Shown: piece by piece, positions 8,729-17,668 of the stretch
Layout of the letters: every line of letters begins with the position of its first letter
How positions within the stretch are numbered: position 1 is the first letter of the stretch
NCBI RefSeq assembly: GCF_001421355.1
Contig: NZ_LMKC01000004.1
Span: 1 to 64,000 of the forward strand
Source: Sphingomonas sp. Leaf9
Lineage (GTDB): Bacteria > Pseudomonadota > Alphaproteobacteria > Sphingomonadales > Sphingomonadaceae
Length of the DNA stretch: 64,000 bases
Reading direction: 5' to 3'
The notes under the pieces: model-generated
The model's input: only the letters and a program-made list of their open reading frames with translations
Told to the model about the DNA's origin: nothing
The model's database searches: none
Program-made: the position numbers and the translations under genes

Positions 8729-10201
8729 TTACACCGCTGCGCGGGGAGCGCCGCCGCCGCGACCGCGGCCACCACGGCCGCGACCACCGCCGCCGCCGTT
8801 ACCACCCGGACGGCCACCGCCACCCGGACGCCCGCCACCACCGACACCGGCTTCGCGCTGCGGACGACCACCGCCGCCCTGGCCTTCGCCACGCTGCGGC
8901 TGGCCGCCGCTCCGCGACGGATTGCCGACCGGACCGCCGCGACCATGCGCCGGCTTTGCGCCATGGGCATGGGTCGCACGCGGCCGCGCGGGGCCACGCT
9001 CGCTCGGCAAGCGCTCGGGACGATCGGGGGCATAGGGCGCCCGGCTCGCCTTGATCTGCGCGCTCTGCTGCAGGAAATCGTCGGGCAGCGGCACGACGTC
9101 GATCTTCTGCTTGGTCAGCCGCTCGATCCCCTTCAGGAACGGCCGCTCGTCATCGGCGCAGAAGCTGAACGCCACGCCCGAAGCACCCGCACGCGCGGTG
9201 CGGCCGATGCGGTGGACATATTGTTCCGACACGTTGGGCAGTTCGAAGTTCACGACATGGCTGACCCCCGACACGTCGATCCCGCGTGCGGCGATGTCGG
9301 TCGCGACCAGGATCGGCACGGTGCCGTCACGGAACGCGGCCAGCGCCTTTTCCCGCTGCGGCTGCGACTTGTTGCCGTGGATCGCGTTCGACGCGATGCC
9401 GTTGGCCGCCAGCAGCTTCACGACGCGGTCGGCACCATGCTTGGTGCGGGTGAACACCAGCGCGCGATCGATCTTGGTATTGCGGAAGAACATCGTCAGC
9501 AGCGTCTGCTTCTCCGCCTGCTGGACGAAGGTCACATACTGCTCGACGCGCTCGGCGGTCGACGACACCGGCGTCACCTGCACGGTGGCCGGATCGGTCA
9601 GATACTTGTCAGCCAGCTCGCGAATGTCCTTGGGCATCGTGGCCGAGAAGAACAGCGTCTGGCGCGACTTCGGCACCATCGACACGATACGGCGCAGCGC
9701 GTGGATGAAGCCCAGGTCAAGCATCTGGTCGGCTTCGTCGAGGACGAGGATTTCCAGCTCGCCCAGACCCAGGACCTTCTGGTCGATCAGGTCGAGCAGC
9801 CGGCCCGGCGTCGCGACGAGGATGTCGACGCCCGGCGCCACGTCACGGATGTTGCGCGGCACCGGCACGCCGCCGAAGACGGTCGCGACGGTCAGCTTGC
9901 TGTGCTTGGCATAGGCACGGGCGTTGTCGGCGATCTGGCTGACCAGTTCGCGCGTCGGGGCCAGCACCAGCATGCGGCAGCGCATCGGGCGGCGGCGCAC
10001 ATTGGCCTTCACCAGCAGGTCGATCGAGGGGAGGACGAACGCGGCGGTCTTGCCGGTGCCGGTCTGGGCGATGCCCAGCAGGTCGCGCCCTTCGAGGACC
10101 AGCGGGATCGCGTCGCGCTGGATCGGGGTCGGGGTTTCGTAATTCTTGGCGGCGAGCGCGTCGAGGATCGACTTCGACAGGCCGAGGGACTGGAAGGTCA
10201 T
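8729..10201 (-). CDS. rhlE: DEAD-box RNA helicase RhlE-type with Gly/Arg-rich tail
   Basis: The 490-residue protein carries all DEAD-box motifs in order: Q motif (PTPIQRDAIP), AQTGTGKT, PTREL, TPGRLLDL, DEADQML, SAT, and HRIGRTARAG. After about residue 380 it becomes a basic, low-complexity tail of GGR and GRG repeats ending RGRGGGAPRAAV, typical of RhlE proteins that unwind structured RNA in cold adaptation, ribosome assembly or the degradosome. The start at 10201 (MTFQSLGLS) follows CAGGAACTACC; the frame is open further upstream to 10249. A leader of about 200 bases lies between this start and the divergent kinase gene and may hold cold-responsive control, which I infer from the family only. 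Confidence 0.93.
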   Translation of the reverse strand: MTFQSLGLSKSILDALAAKNYETPTPIQRDAIPLVLEGRDLLGIAQTGTGKTAAFVLPSIDLLVKANVRRRPMRCRMLVLAPTRELVSQIADNARAYAKHSKLTVATVFGGVPVPRNIRDVAPGVDILVATPGRLLDLIDQKVLGLGELEILVLDEADQMLDLGFIHALRRIVSMVPKSRQTLFFSATMPKDIRELADKYLTDPATVQVTPVSSTAERVEQYVTFVQQAEKQTLLTMFFRNTKIDRALVFTRTKHGADRVVKLLAANGIASNAIHGNKSQPQREKALAAFRDGTVPILVATDIAARGIDVSGVSHVVNFELPNVSEQYVHRIGRTARAGASGVAFSFCADDERPFLKGIERLTKQKIDVVPLPDDFLQQSAQIKASRAPYAPDRPERLPSERGPARPRATHAHGAKPAHGRGGPVGNPSRSGGQPQRGEGQGGGGRPQREAGVGGGGRPGGGGRPGGNGGGGGRGRGGRGRGGGAPRAAV

Positions 10202-10462
10202 GGTAGTTCCTGAAATAGGGTCCGGCACCCGAAACGCAGCAAGGCGCACGGGCAGCGGGGCAAAAAATTGCGACCCGCGTGACTAGGGAAGCCGGTTGGA
10301 GCTGCGACGCGGAGCCGAGACCAAAGAGGTCCGATCACGCTGCCTGAAAAGCGTCGCTGCGCTGCGGCAAATAGGGGGAACCGGCCCGAAGGTCAAGTAT
10401 GTCGCCCCGGCCAGTGCGGTTTGAAGGTGGTAACACCCGTCCGGACGCCCTACACCGTGGCG

Positions 10463-11581
10463 ATGACCGACCCTGCCCCGGCTGGCGCACGCCCGAACGA
10501 TGCGTCATCCGCAAACCCCGTGGTCGATGCCCTGCCCCATCGCCAGCTCTATCTGTTGGGGGAAGCGGCCGACCGCCTGCTCGCCGCCGAAGACCCGGCG
10601 CGGATGGTCGACGATCTGTTCACGCTGATCGGCGACGAACTGCGGCTCGACGTCTTCTTCAACTACCGGATCGATGGCGACGAACTGGTGCTCGAAACCC
10701 ATGGCGGGCTGACGCCGGGCGAGGCAACGGCGTTCGACCGGCTGGCGATGGGGCAGGCGGTGTGCGGCTGCGTCGCGCGCGATCGCCGGCCGATCACGGC
10801 GTTCGGCGTGCAGACATCGGACGACCCGATGGCGCAGTTCGTCCGCGACCTGGGCGTCGACGCCTATGTCTGCACGCCGTTGATGCACGGATCGACGCTG
10901 CTCGGCACGCTCAGCTTCGGGCGGCGCTGGACCGACCGGTTCGACGCCGACGAACTCGCCTTCATCCGCACCGTCTGCCACTATGTCGCGCTCGCCAAGC
11001 ATCGCCTGCGGATCGAGGCAGAGCTGCGCGCCGGGATCGCATCGCGTGAACGATTGCTCGCCGAACTCAACCACCGCGTCCGCAACGCGTTGCAGACCGC
11101 CGTTGCGGTCGTCCGGCTGGGCGCGGCCGACACGGTGGACGATTCGGCGCGCACCGCCCTGGCCGTCGCCGCTGCGCGGCTGGAGGTGCTGGCCACCGCG
11201 CATCGCCCGCTCTACGCGACCGACAGCCCCAGCCGGATCGACATCGCCGCGCTGATCGAATCGCTGGTCGAGCGCAGCGACGACGAACCGGTCGAGATCA
11301 CGGTCAGCGGCACGGGGGCGCTGCCGATCGAACAGGCCGCTGCCATCGCGCTGCTGACCCACGCCCTCGTCACCGCCGAACCCGACGCGGTGACCGCCAT
11401 CGCGATCGAGCGGTTGCCGGAGGCCCTCAGCATCGTGCTGACCGGCCCGGCCATGGGGCAGGCGAACCCGGTGCTGGACGACAGCCGCCTCGTGCGCGGG
11501 CTGGCGCGACAGCTGCGCGCGACCATCCTGCGCGATGGCGAACGGCTGACGCTCAGTGTAGCCGGCCGCGACGATGGCTGA
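10463..11581 (+). CDS. GAF-HisKA_2 histidine-kinase-like protein with degenerate ATPase domain
   Basis: The 372-residue protein has a GAF sensor domain (about 35-180) and a HisKA_2/HWE-type dimerisation box, LLAELNHRVRNALQ, with H204 as the likely phospho-acceptor. The C-terminal part lies where the ATPase should be, but the N-box reads LLTHALVTA, with His in place of the usual Asn, and no DxGxG box is visible. It may therefore be a phosphotransferase or pseudokinase rather than an active kinase. It overlaps the receiver gene by 8 bases, so the two are translationally coupled partners. The start at 10463 (MTDPAPAG) is chosen; a TTG at 10421 is the upstream alternative. Confidence 0.8.
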   Translation: MTDPAPAGARPNDASSANPVVDALPHRQLYLLGEAADRLLAAEDPARMVDDLFTLIGDELRLDVFFNYRIDGDELVLETHGGLTPGEATAFDRLAMGQAVCGCVARDRRPITAFGVQTSDDPMAQFVRDLGVDAYVCTPLMHGSTLLGTLSFGRRWTDRFDADELAFIRTVCHYVALAKHRLRIEAELRAGIASRERLLAELNHRVRNALQTAVAVVRLGAADTVDDSARTALAVAAARLEVLATAHRPLYATDSPSRIDIAALIESLVERSDDEPVEITVSGTGALPIEQAAAIALLTHALVTAEPDAVTAIAIERLPEALSIVLTGPAMGQANPVLDDSRLVRGLARQLRATILRDGERLTLSVAGRDDG

Positions 11582-11978
11582 TCGTTCACGCATCCTGCTG
11601 GTCGAGGACGAGGCGCTGGTCGCGATGCTGGTGGAGGACGCGCTGGTCCTGCACGGCCATGTCGTCACCGGCATCGCCGACACCCGCGCCGACGCGCTGG
11701 CGCTGGCCGCCGCCGACCCGCCCGACCTTGCGCTGTGCGACGTCCGGCTGGCGCGCGGCGATTGCGGGCGCGGTATCGCCGCGACGCTGGCCGAACAGGG
11801 CATCCCCTGTCTGTTCCTCAGCGGCAATTGCCCTGATGTCGCAGACCACCCGCTGATCCTCGGCTGCGTGGCGAAACCGTTCCACACCGCCGCGATCGGC
11901 CCGGTGATCGACGCCGCGCTGGCCCGGTTGCGCGGCGATACGGCGGCACGGACACCCGGCGAGCTACGCTTCTACTAA
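11574..11978 (+). CDS. single-domain response regulator receiver
   Basis: This 134-residue protein is a receiver domain with no output domain. The acidic pocket is VEDEA, the phospho-acceptor is D56 in ALCDVRL, the Thr/Ser position is LFLSGN, and the conserved Lys is in CVAKPF. It is coupled to the histidine-kinase-like gene by an 8-base overlap and is presumably its phosphate donor or acceptor. Its 3' end overlaps the convergent recF end by 4 bases. Single receivers of this kind serve as phosphate sinks or phosphorelay shuttles in alphaproteobacteria; the downstream target here is unknown. Confidence 0.9.
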   Translation: MADRSRILLVEDEALVAMLVEDALVLHGHVVTGIADTRADALALAAADPPDLALCDVRLARGDCGRGIAATLAEQGIPCLFLSGNCPDVADHPLILGCVAKPFHTAAIGPVIDAALARLRGDTAARTPGELRFY

Positions 11979-13042
11979 TCCCGCTCGATCCGTCCGCCTT
12001 CGACATGATAGCGGGTGGCATCGGCCGGCATGTCGCTGAACAGCGCCGCCTCGGTCCCCGTCAGCCACACCTGCCCTGCCCCCGCCGCCCGCGCGAACAG
12101 CGCCGCGCGGCGGGCGGGGTCGAGATGCGCGGCCACTTCGTCGAGCAGCAGGACCGGCCGCCGCCCGGCACGCTCCGCGACCAGTTCGGCATGCGCCAGC
12201 ACCAGCCCCAGCAACAGCGCCTTCTGCTCGCCGGTCGAACAGCGCGCCGCCGCCATGCCGCGGTCGCGGTCGGTGACGATCAGGTCGACGCGGTGCGGCC
12301 CACTCAGCGCCCGCCCCGCCGCCGCATCGCGCGCGCGCCCCGCCGCCAGTTCGCGGGCGAACAGCCCCGCATCGCCATGCCACCCCTCCAGCGACAAGGC
12401 GGCGCGTGGGAAATCGGTTGCGGGCAGCGCCGCGATCCGCGCGTCCAGCATCGCCACCGCCTCCGCCCGCGCCGCGCCAAGCGCCAGCCCGTGCTCGACC
12501 ATCCGCGCCTCCAGCGCCGACAGCCAGTCGGGATCGGGCATCGCGTCCTCCGCCAGCAACCGGTTGCGCTGCCGCATCGCCGCGTCATAGCGCGTCGCCT
12601 GCGTCGCGTGCGCCGGGTTCAGCGCCAGCGTCATCCGGTCGAGGAACCGGCGCCGCTCGCCCGCCGGCTCGACGAACAGCCGGTCCATCGCCGGTGTCAG
12701 CCACAGCACCGACAGCCATTCGGCCAGCGCCGTTGCCGCCGCACCCGCACCGTTCACCCGCACGATCCGCCGTTCGGGCGCACTCGGCTGGGTTCCCGTC
12801 CCGATCCGCACGTCGTCGGTCAGGTCGGCGGCGACGCCGAAGCCGCCCGCCCCGCCCTCGCGCGCCATGTCGGACAACGGCGCACGGCGCAGCCCCCGGC
12901 CCGGTGCCAGTAGCGACACCGCCTCCAGCACATTGGTCTTGCCCGCGCCATTGGGCCCGCTCAGCACGACGAAGCCGCCACCCGGTTCGATGGTGCCGCC
13001 CGCATGGTTGCGAAAATCGGTCAGGGTCAGGCGGGTGAGCAT
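11975..13042 (-). CDS. recF: DNA replication and repair protein RecF
   Basis: The 355-residue SMC-like ATPase starts [15 protein letters not shown], typical of RecF. It has Walker A ([10 protein letters not shown]) near residue 35, a signature region ([17 protein letters not shown]) and Walker B ([15 protein letters not shown]). RecF loads RecA at single-stranded gaps with RecO and RecR. The start at 13042 removes a long upstream open frame that is not RecF-like. The gene is not beside dnaN or gyrB here, as is usual in many alphaproteobacteria. It is divergent from a small lipoprotein gene with a short palindrome between them. Confidence 0.95.
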   Translation of the reverse strand: MLTRLTLTDFRNHAGGTIEPGGGFVVLSGPNGAGKTNVLEAVSLLAPGRGLRRAPLSDMAREGGAGGFGVAADLTDDVRIGTGTQPSAPERRIVRVNGAGAAATALAEWLSVLWLTPAMDRLFVEPAGERRRFLDRMTLALNPAHATQATRYDAAMRQRNRLLAEDAMPDPDWLSALEARMVEHGLALGAARAEAVAMLDARIAALPATDFPRAALSLEGWHGDAGLFARELAAGRARDAAAGRALSGPHRVDLIVTDRDRGMAAARCSTGEQKALLLGLVLAHAELVAERAGRRPVLLLDEVAAHLDPARRAALFARAAGAGQVWLTGTEAALFSDMPADATRYHVEGGRIERD

Positions 13043-13099
13043 GTGCGCGTGACCGTTAGCGGCGCGAGCGCCCGCGCGAAACCCTCCGGCCGCACGGTG

Positions 13100-13114
13100 G
13101 TTTGTTATACAAAC
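13100..13114. promoter_or_regulatory. 15-bp palindrome in recF/lipoprotein divergent promoter
   Basis: GTTTGT-TAT-ACAAAC is a perfect 6-base inverted repeat 58 bases upstream of recF and 57 bases upstream of the lipoprotein gene. Its AT-rich centre in a GC-rich setting suggests an operator or a -10 region. No regulator is assigned. Confidence 0.35.
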
Positions 13115-13170
13115 GCAACTTTCCGGCGCTTCGCGAATTGGGAAGGTTCGACTTACGACAGGAATCGCCG

Positions 13171-13512
13171 ATGCCCCGTTTCGTCCTGATGGCCGCCGCC
13201 GCGTTCGCACTCACTGCCTGCGGCTCGCAAAGCCCCGAGCAGCAGCGTGCGGAACAGCTGCGCGACCAGGCCGATGCCGAGGCCGACGCGATCGAAGCCG
13301 CCGCCGAGAACCAGACTGCGCAGATGAAGGTCGAGGCGGAAGGGCTGGTCAATCAGGCCGGGCAGGCCGGCGGCTATGATGCCGAACGGCTGAAGGTCCG
13401 CGCCGACGCGATCCGCGAAGAATCCAAGCTGGTCGAACAGCAGGCCGAAGCACGCGCCAAGGCCGTGCGCGACCGCGGCGAAGCGCAGGCCAGCGCCGCG
13501 CTGGCAAAGTAA
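13171..13512 (+). CDS. small Ala/Glu-rich lipoprotein, predicted coiled coil
   Basis: The product has 113 residues. A lipoprotein signal ([12 protein letters not shown]) puts the lipidated Cys at residue 18. The mature part is almost entirely helical and charged ([19 protein letters not shown] and EEQ/AEAR repeats), a likely coiled coil at the membrane or periplasmic face. GGAATCGCCG precedes the ATG at 13171, which decides the start over an upstream in-frame ATG at 13102. I do not recognise a named family. It stands alone, divergent from recF and followed by a terminator-like hairpin. Confidence 0.8.
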   Translation: MPRFVLMAAAAFALTACGSQSPEQQRAEQLRDQADAEADAIEAAAENQTAQMKVEAEGLVNQAGQAGGYDAERLKVRADAIREESKLVEQQAEARAKAVRDRGEAQASAALAK

Positions 13513-13531
13513 CAAGTACTTACAATCAACC

Positions 13532-13558
13532 GTCACCCCGGGTTTGACCCGGGGTGAC
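13532..13558. terminator. perfect hairpin, GTCACCCCGGG family
   Basis: GTCACCCCGGG-TTTGA-CCCGGGGTGAC has 11-base perfect arms and sits between the convergent lipoprotein and COQ4-family genes. Related units occur at 20526-20607, 52647-52665 and 59803-59821. It probably terminates both genes, although it has no T run. Confidence 0.7.
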
Positions 13559-13574
13559 ATCGTAAGCAGCCGTC

Positions 13575-14324
13575 CTAAATCCCCGCCAGCCCCAGCTCGC
13601 GCAACCTTGCCTGCGCCGCGTGATACGCCACCGGCTCGGCGATATTGAGCCGCCGCCGCGCGACGTCGAGCGGTTCGGCCAGCAGCGCCTCATAATCCTG
13701 GGCATGCAGCCATTTCGCCCGTCGCCCATGGCGATACCCCTCCCACACCGCTTTCGCGAACGCCCGCTCGCCGGTGATGCGTAGCGATTTCAATGCCGCG
13801 CCAAGGCCGATCGCGGCCCAGCCCAGACCGCCGGTCTGCGCATAGGAAAAGGCGACGAGGCATGCCTCGCCCAGATGCTCTTCGGCGGTATAGCCGGTCA
13901 GGATGTGCCAGATGTCGTGCACATCGCGCTCGCGCCGGCCGAACCACGCGACCGGATGCGCTGCGTCCTGCCACCCTTCGCCATCGGCGTAGCTGATATC
14001 GGCCAGCCCCTGCGCCGAAAAGCCGGTGCGGTCGAGGAACGCGCGATACTGCGCGCCGACGCTGCCATCGGGCAGCGCATCGACCCACGCCCGGTCGGAA
14101 AACCGCCGCGCCAGTTCGACATGGTCATAGGCGATGCGCCCGCCGCCCGGCTCCTGCAGCAGGCGCGCATAGTTGCGGTGGCTGGTATCGGCGTTGAGCG
14201 CGCGCATGATGCGGAACACCTGCACCGTGTCGTTGCCATCGGCCAGCAACCGCCGAAGCGCTGCCCATGCCGCGCCCCAGTCGCGACGCAGCGGCTGCAA
14301 TGTTTCGATTTCCTGCGTCGCCAT
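13575..14324 (-). CDS. COQ4-family ubiquinone biosynthesis protein
   Basis: The 249-residue protein carries the COQ4 metal motif RDVHDIWHILTGY followed by EEHLGE, the ligands of the family's zinc site. COQ4 organises the ubiquinone synthesis complex and has been linked to oxidative C1 decarboxylation of the ring. The protein has no signal peptide. An 18-base perfect palindrome lies 14 bases upstream of the start codon, so a repressor probably controls this gene; see that entry. The hypothetical gene upstream on the same strand ends 67 bases before the start. Confidence 0.85.
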   Translation of the reverse strand: MATQEIETLQPLRRDWGAAWAALRRLLADGNDTVQVFRIMRALNADTSHRNYARLLQEPGGGRIAYDHVELARRFSDRAWVDALPDGSVGAQYRAFLDRTGFSAQGLADISYADGEGWQDAAHPVAWFGRRERDVHDIWHILTGYTAEEHLGEACLVAFSYAQTGGLGWAAIGLGAALKSLRITGERAFAKAVWEGYRHGRRAKWLHAQDYEALLAEPLDVARRRLNIAEPVAYHAAQARLRELGLAGI

Positions 14325-14337
14325 GCCCGCCTCCGCT

Positions 14338-14355
14338 ACTTACATCCATGTAAGT
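14338..14355. promoter_or_regulatory. perfect palindromic operator upstream of COQ4-family gene
   Basis: ACTTACAT-CC-ATGTAAGT has 8-base perfect arms and a 2-base centre. It lies just upstream of the start codon at 14324. The form is typical of operators bound by TetR-family dimers; no tetR gene is present in the window, so the regulator would act from elsewhere. Confidence 0.6.
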
Positions 14356-14391
14356 ATTCCGGCGGCGCGAGGGCGTCAAGTCGTCGGGCGA

Positions 14392-14628
14392 TCAACCCGC
14401 CTTGGGCTTGGAACGCGGCGCATTGTTAACGACGAACTGCCCACCACGCTCGCACGACGCGCTGATGACCGGGAAGGACAAGTCGGTGTTGCTGGCAAGG
14501 ATGGCCGGCATCGCCGCCTGGCATTCGGCAACCGAAGTATAGCTGGCCGGAGCAACCCGCTCCCGCGTGCAAGTCGCGCCATCGTCGCCGCAACCCAGGA
14601 TCGCCATGACATAGACCAACGGTGCCAT
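14392..14628 (-). CDS. small conserved Cys-containing hypothetical protein
   Basis: This 78-residue protein starts MAPLVYVMAILGCGDDG and has four Cys (in LGCGDDG, ATCTRE, AECQAA and SASCER). GAGGAGACGGAAA just upstream of the ATG at 14628 is a strong ribosome site and fixes the start. The N-terminus is weakly hydrophobic. I recall similar short proteins in sphingomonads but no function. It precedes the COQ4-family gene on the same strand, with the palindromic operator between them. Confidence 0.75.
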   Translation of the reverse strand: MAPLVYVMAILGCGDDGATCTRERVAPASYTSVAECQAAMPAILASNTDLSFPVISASCERGGQFVVNNAPRSKPKAG

Positions 14629-14710
14629 TTTCCGTCTCCTCGATGGTTTCAATACATTCCACCGCAGCTTGTTCCGACGAAGCGTTGCCTATCTACGCCA
14701 GCCTCCCCAA

Positions 14711-16540
14711 ATGGCGCTTGCCATGCCGCCTGAAACCCATTCCGCCTCCGGTCCGACCCGGCCGATGCTGGCGACGCTCCGTCGCTTCCTCCCCTATCTC
14801 TGGCCCGCCGATGCGCCGGGGCTGAAGGTGCGCATCGTCGCCGCGCTGTTGCTGGTCGTCGCGTCGAAGCTGGTGCAGGTCTATGGCGCGCCGTTTGCGC
14901 TGCAGGGTGCGATCGACACCATGGCGGCGGGATCGCGCGACGCGCTGTGGCTGGTGGTCGCGCTGGTCGCGGGCTATGCCGCCGCGCGCTTCGGGGGCAC
15001 GCTGTTCGACAATCTGCGCAACGTCGTGTTCGAACGCGTCGGGCAGGATGCGACGCGACGGCTGGCGGCATCCGTCTTCCGCCACCTCCACGCGCTGTCG
15101 CTGCGCTTCCACCTCGAACGGCGTACCGGCGCGGTGACGAAGGTCGTGGAGCGCGGGACCAAGAGCATCGATACGATGCTGTATTTCCTGCTGTTCAACA
15201 TCGCGCCGACCATCCTCGAACTGACCTTGGTCCTGTCGATCTTCGGCACGCGGTTCGGCGCGTGGCTGGTCGGGGGCACGGTGGCGATGGTCGTGTTCTA
15301 CATCGCCTTCACCCGCTGGGTCACCGACTGGCGCTCGGCCTTGCGCGAACGGATGAACGACCTCGACACCGGCGCGGTCGCGCATGCGGTCGATTCGCTG
15401 TTGAACTTCGAAACCGTCAAATATTTCGGCGCGGAGGAGCGCGAGGCGGAGCGCTACGACCGTGCCATCGCCGGCTATGCCGATGCGGCGGTGAAGTCCG
15501 AAAACTCGCTGGCGCTGCTGAACATCGGGCAGGCGCTCATCACCGCGCTGATGCTGGGCGGCGGCATGGCGCTGATTGTGTTCGGGTGGTCGAGCGGGCG
15601 GTTCACGCCGGGTGACGTCGTGCTGGTATCGACGCTGCTGACGCAGCTGTTCCGCCCGCTCGACCTGCTCGGCATGGTCTATCGCACCGTGCGGCAGGGC
15701 GTGGTCGACATGGGGGCGATGTTCGACCTGATCGACGCGCCGGCCGAGATCGTCGATACCCCCGACGCCCCGCCGCTGACCGTGCGCGAAGGCCATGTGC
15801 GGTTCGAAAATGTCGGCTTCGGCTATGGCGACGGGCGCCAGATCCTGAACGGGATCGACCTCGACATTCCGCCGGGCACCACGCTGGCGGTCGTCGGCCC
15901 GTCGGGCGCGGGCAAGTCGACGCTCGCCCGGCTGCTGTTCCGCTTCTACGATCCCACCGCCGGGCGCATCACGATCGACGGACAGGATATCGCGCAGGTC
16001 GCGCAAAGCTCGCTGCGCAGCGCGATCGGCATCGTGCCGCAGGATACCGTGTTGTTCAACGACACCATCGGCTACAACATCGCCTATGGCCGCGCCGGGG
16101 CCAGCGCTGACGACATTGCCGAGGCGGCGCGCGGTGCATCGATCGCGCCGTTCATCGCTAGCATGCCCGAAGGTTACGCTACCCGCGTCGGCGAACGCGG
16201 TCTGAAGCTGTCGGGCGGCGAGAAGCAGCGCGTGGCGATCGCCCGCACGCTGCTGAAGAACCCGCCAGTCCTGATCCTCGACGAAGCGACCAGCGCGCTC
16301 GACAGCCGCACCGAGGCCGACATCCTCGACACGCTGGAGGCGATCGAGCGCGGCCGCACCACCATCGTCATCGCCCACCGCCTGTCGACCGTGGTCCATG
16401 CCGACCGTATCGTCGTGCTGGAGGGCGGGCGCGTCGCCGAAAGCGGGTCGCACGCCGACCTGCTGCGTCTGGGCGGGACCTATGCCGAAATGTGGGCGCG
16501 CCAGGCCGACGAGCGCGAGGCGGCACTGGCCGAGGCCTAG
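14711..16540 (+). CDS. Atm1/HMT1-type ABC exporter (transmembrane-ATPase fusion)
   Basis: The 609-residue half-transporter has six transmembrane segments (about 35-310) followed by an ATPase domain with GPSGAGKST, LSGGEKQR, VLILDEATSALD and the H-switch VIAHRLS. The segment RTGAVTKVVERGTKSIDTML is typical of the Atm1/HMT1 group, which exports glutathione-linked compounds and confers metal tolerance or supports cytosolic iron-sulfur enzymes. It acts as a homodimer in the inner membrane. The start at 14711 (MALAMPP) is chosen, with 14723 as an alternative; neither has a strong ribosome site. A GTG-started hydrolase follows 72 bases later. Confidence 0.92.
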   Translation: MALAMPPETHSASGPTRPMLATLRRFLPYLWPADAPGLKVRIVAALLLVVASKLVQVYGAPFALQGAIDTMAAGSRDALWLVVALVAGYAAARFGGTLFDNLRNVVFERVGQDATRRLAASVFRHLHALSLRFHLERRTGAVTKVVERGTKSIDTMLYFLLFNIAPTILELTLVLSIFGTRFGAWLVGGTVAMVVFYIAFTRWVTDWRSALRERMNDLDTGAVAHAVDSLLNFETVKYFGAEEREAERYDRAIAGYADAAVKSENSLALLNIGQALITALMLGGGMALIVFGWSSGRFTPGDVVLVSTLLTQLFRPLDLLGMVYRTVRQGVVDMGAMFDLIDAPAEIVDTPDAPPLTVREGHVRFENVGFGYGDGRQILNGIDLDIPPGTTLAVVGPSGAGKSTLARLLFRFYDPTAGRITIDGQDIAQVAQSSLRSAIGIVPQDTVLFNDTIGYNIAYGRAGASADDIAEAARGASIAPFIASMPEGYATRVGERGLKLSGGEKQRVAIARTLLKNPPVLILDEATSALDSRTEADILDTLEAIERGRTTIVIAHRLSTVVHADRIVVLEGGRVAESGSHADLLRLGGTYAEMWARQADEREAALAEA

Positions 16541-16612
16541 GGGTTTCATCATCGCCCATGGACACTCCGCCGCGCTGGCGCGTATCCCCGGCGCATTGCG
16601 GGAGGAACGCGC

Positions 16613-17554
16613 GTGAAGGATTCCCTGAAGAAAGCGGCGGTGACGACCGCGCTGGTCGGCGGCGGGCTGGCGCTGTGGACGGCACTGGCCGCCAGCGCGG
16701 CGGAGGCACTGGTCCCGGCGGACGGCGAATTTGTCGATGTGCCCGGCGCCCGGCTGCATTATGTCGATACCGGCGGCGATGGCCCGGCGATCGTGCTGCT
16801 GCACGGCATCTATGGCCAGCTGCGCAACTTCACCTATGCGCTGACCGACCAGCTGCGTGACCACCGGCTGATCGTCGTCGACCGCCCGGGCTGGGGCCAT
16901 TCCAGCGTCGAGGGCGACCATCCGACGATAGAGACGCAGGCGCGGATGATCGCCGACCTGATCGACGCGCTGGGCCTCGACCGTCCGCTGCTGGTCGGCC
17001 ATTCGATGGGCGGCGCGGTCGCGCTGGCGATGGCGCTGAACCAGCCATCGAAGATTCGCGGCCTCGCCCTCATCGCCCCGTTGACGCAGCGGATGACCGC
17101 CGCCCCCGCGATCTTTCGGGGCAAGGCGCCACCCGCCGCGGTGCGCGGGCTGGCCGCATGGACGGTCGGTGTGCCGCTCACCACGCTGACCGGCCCTGCC
17201 GTGTCGAAACAGGTGTTCGCGCCCGATGCCGTGCCGCTCGACTTCGGCACGCGCGGCGGCGGCCTCGTCGCACTGCGCCCGTCGAGTTTCCAGGCCGGCG
17301 CCGCCGAGCTGACCGACGCCAACCGCGCGCTGGCGACGATGGTACCGCGCTATGGCGCGATCAAGCTGCCGGTCGCGATCCTCTATGGCCGGGACGACGA
17401 ACTGCTCGATCCGGTCAGCCAGGGCGACGTGACCGCCGGCGAGATTCCGGGCGCGAAACTGACCAAGATCGGCGGCGGGCACATGATCCCGGTGACCCAT
17501 GCGGCCGAAACGGCGGCATGGCTACGCACGGCGGCCGCGGTGGGAACGCAGTAG
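16613..17554 (+). CDS. alpha/beta hydrolase, membrane-anchored or exported
   Basis: The 313-residue protein starts with GTG preceded by GGAGGAACGCGC. An N-terminal hydrophobic segment (VGGGLALWTALAASAA) suggests a signal anchor. The hydrolase fold shows the oxyanion motif LLHGIYG, nucleophile S131 in GHSMGG, the acid in YGRDDELLD and the base in GGGHMIP. Similar proteins act as lipases, esterases or haloperoxidase-like enzymes; the substrate cannot be read from sequence. It follows the Atm1-type exporter on the same strand, probably in one transcript. Confidence 0.85.
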   Translation: MKDSLKKAAVTTALVGGGLALWTALAASAAEALVPADGEFVDVPGARLHYVDTGGDGPAIVLLHGIYGQLRNFTYALTDQLRDHRLIVVDRPGWGHSSVEGDHPTIETQARMIADLIDALGLDRPLLVGHSMGGAVALAMALNQPSKIRGLALIAPLTQRMTAAPAIFRGKAPPAAVRGLAAWTVGVPLTTLTGPAVSKQVFAPDAVPLDFGTRGGGLVALRPSSFQAGAAELTDANRALATMVPRYGAIKLPVAILYGRDDELLDPVSQGDVTAGEIPGAKLTKIGGGHMIPVTHAAETAAWLRTAAAVGTQ

Positions 17555-17566
17555 ACTCGGTCCCGC

Positions 17567-17608
17567 CGATACGCGTCCCCCCGGCACAGGCTTGGGCGAC
17601 GCGTATCG
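17567..17608. terminator. perfect 11-bp hairpin before recQ
   Basis: CGATACGCGTC at 17567-17577 pairs with GACGCGTATCG at 17598-17608 around a C-rich loop. It lies between the hydrolase and recQ and probably terminates or attenuates transcription into recQ. Confidence 0.55.
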
Positions 17609-17668
17609 CTGGTTCGACGATACCCTCCCCCCTCGACGCGCCTGCCCCGCATCCCTAGGTGGGACCCG

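Noticed and set aside
14693..17500. Open frame of 935 codons on the minus strand
   Set aside because: It is antisense to the Atm1-type exporter and the alpha/beta hydrolase, both of which have clear motifs; its translation is low-complexity Arg/Gln/Asp, typical of a shadow frame in GC-rich DNA.
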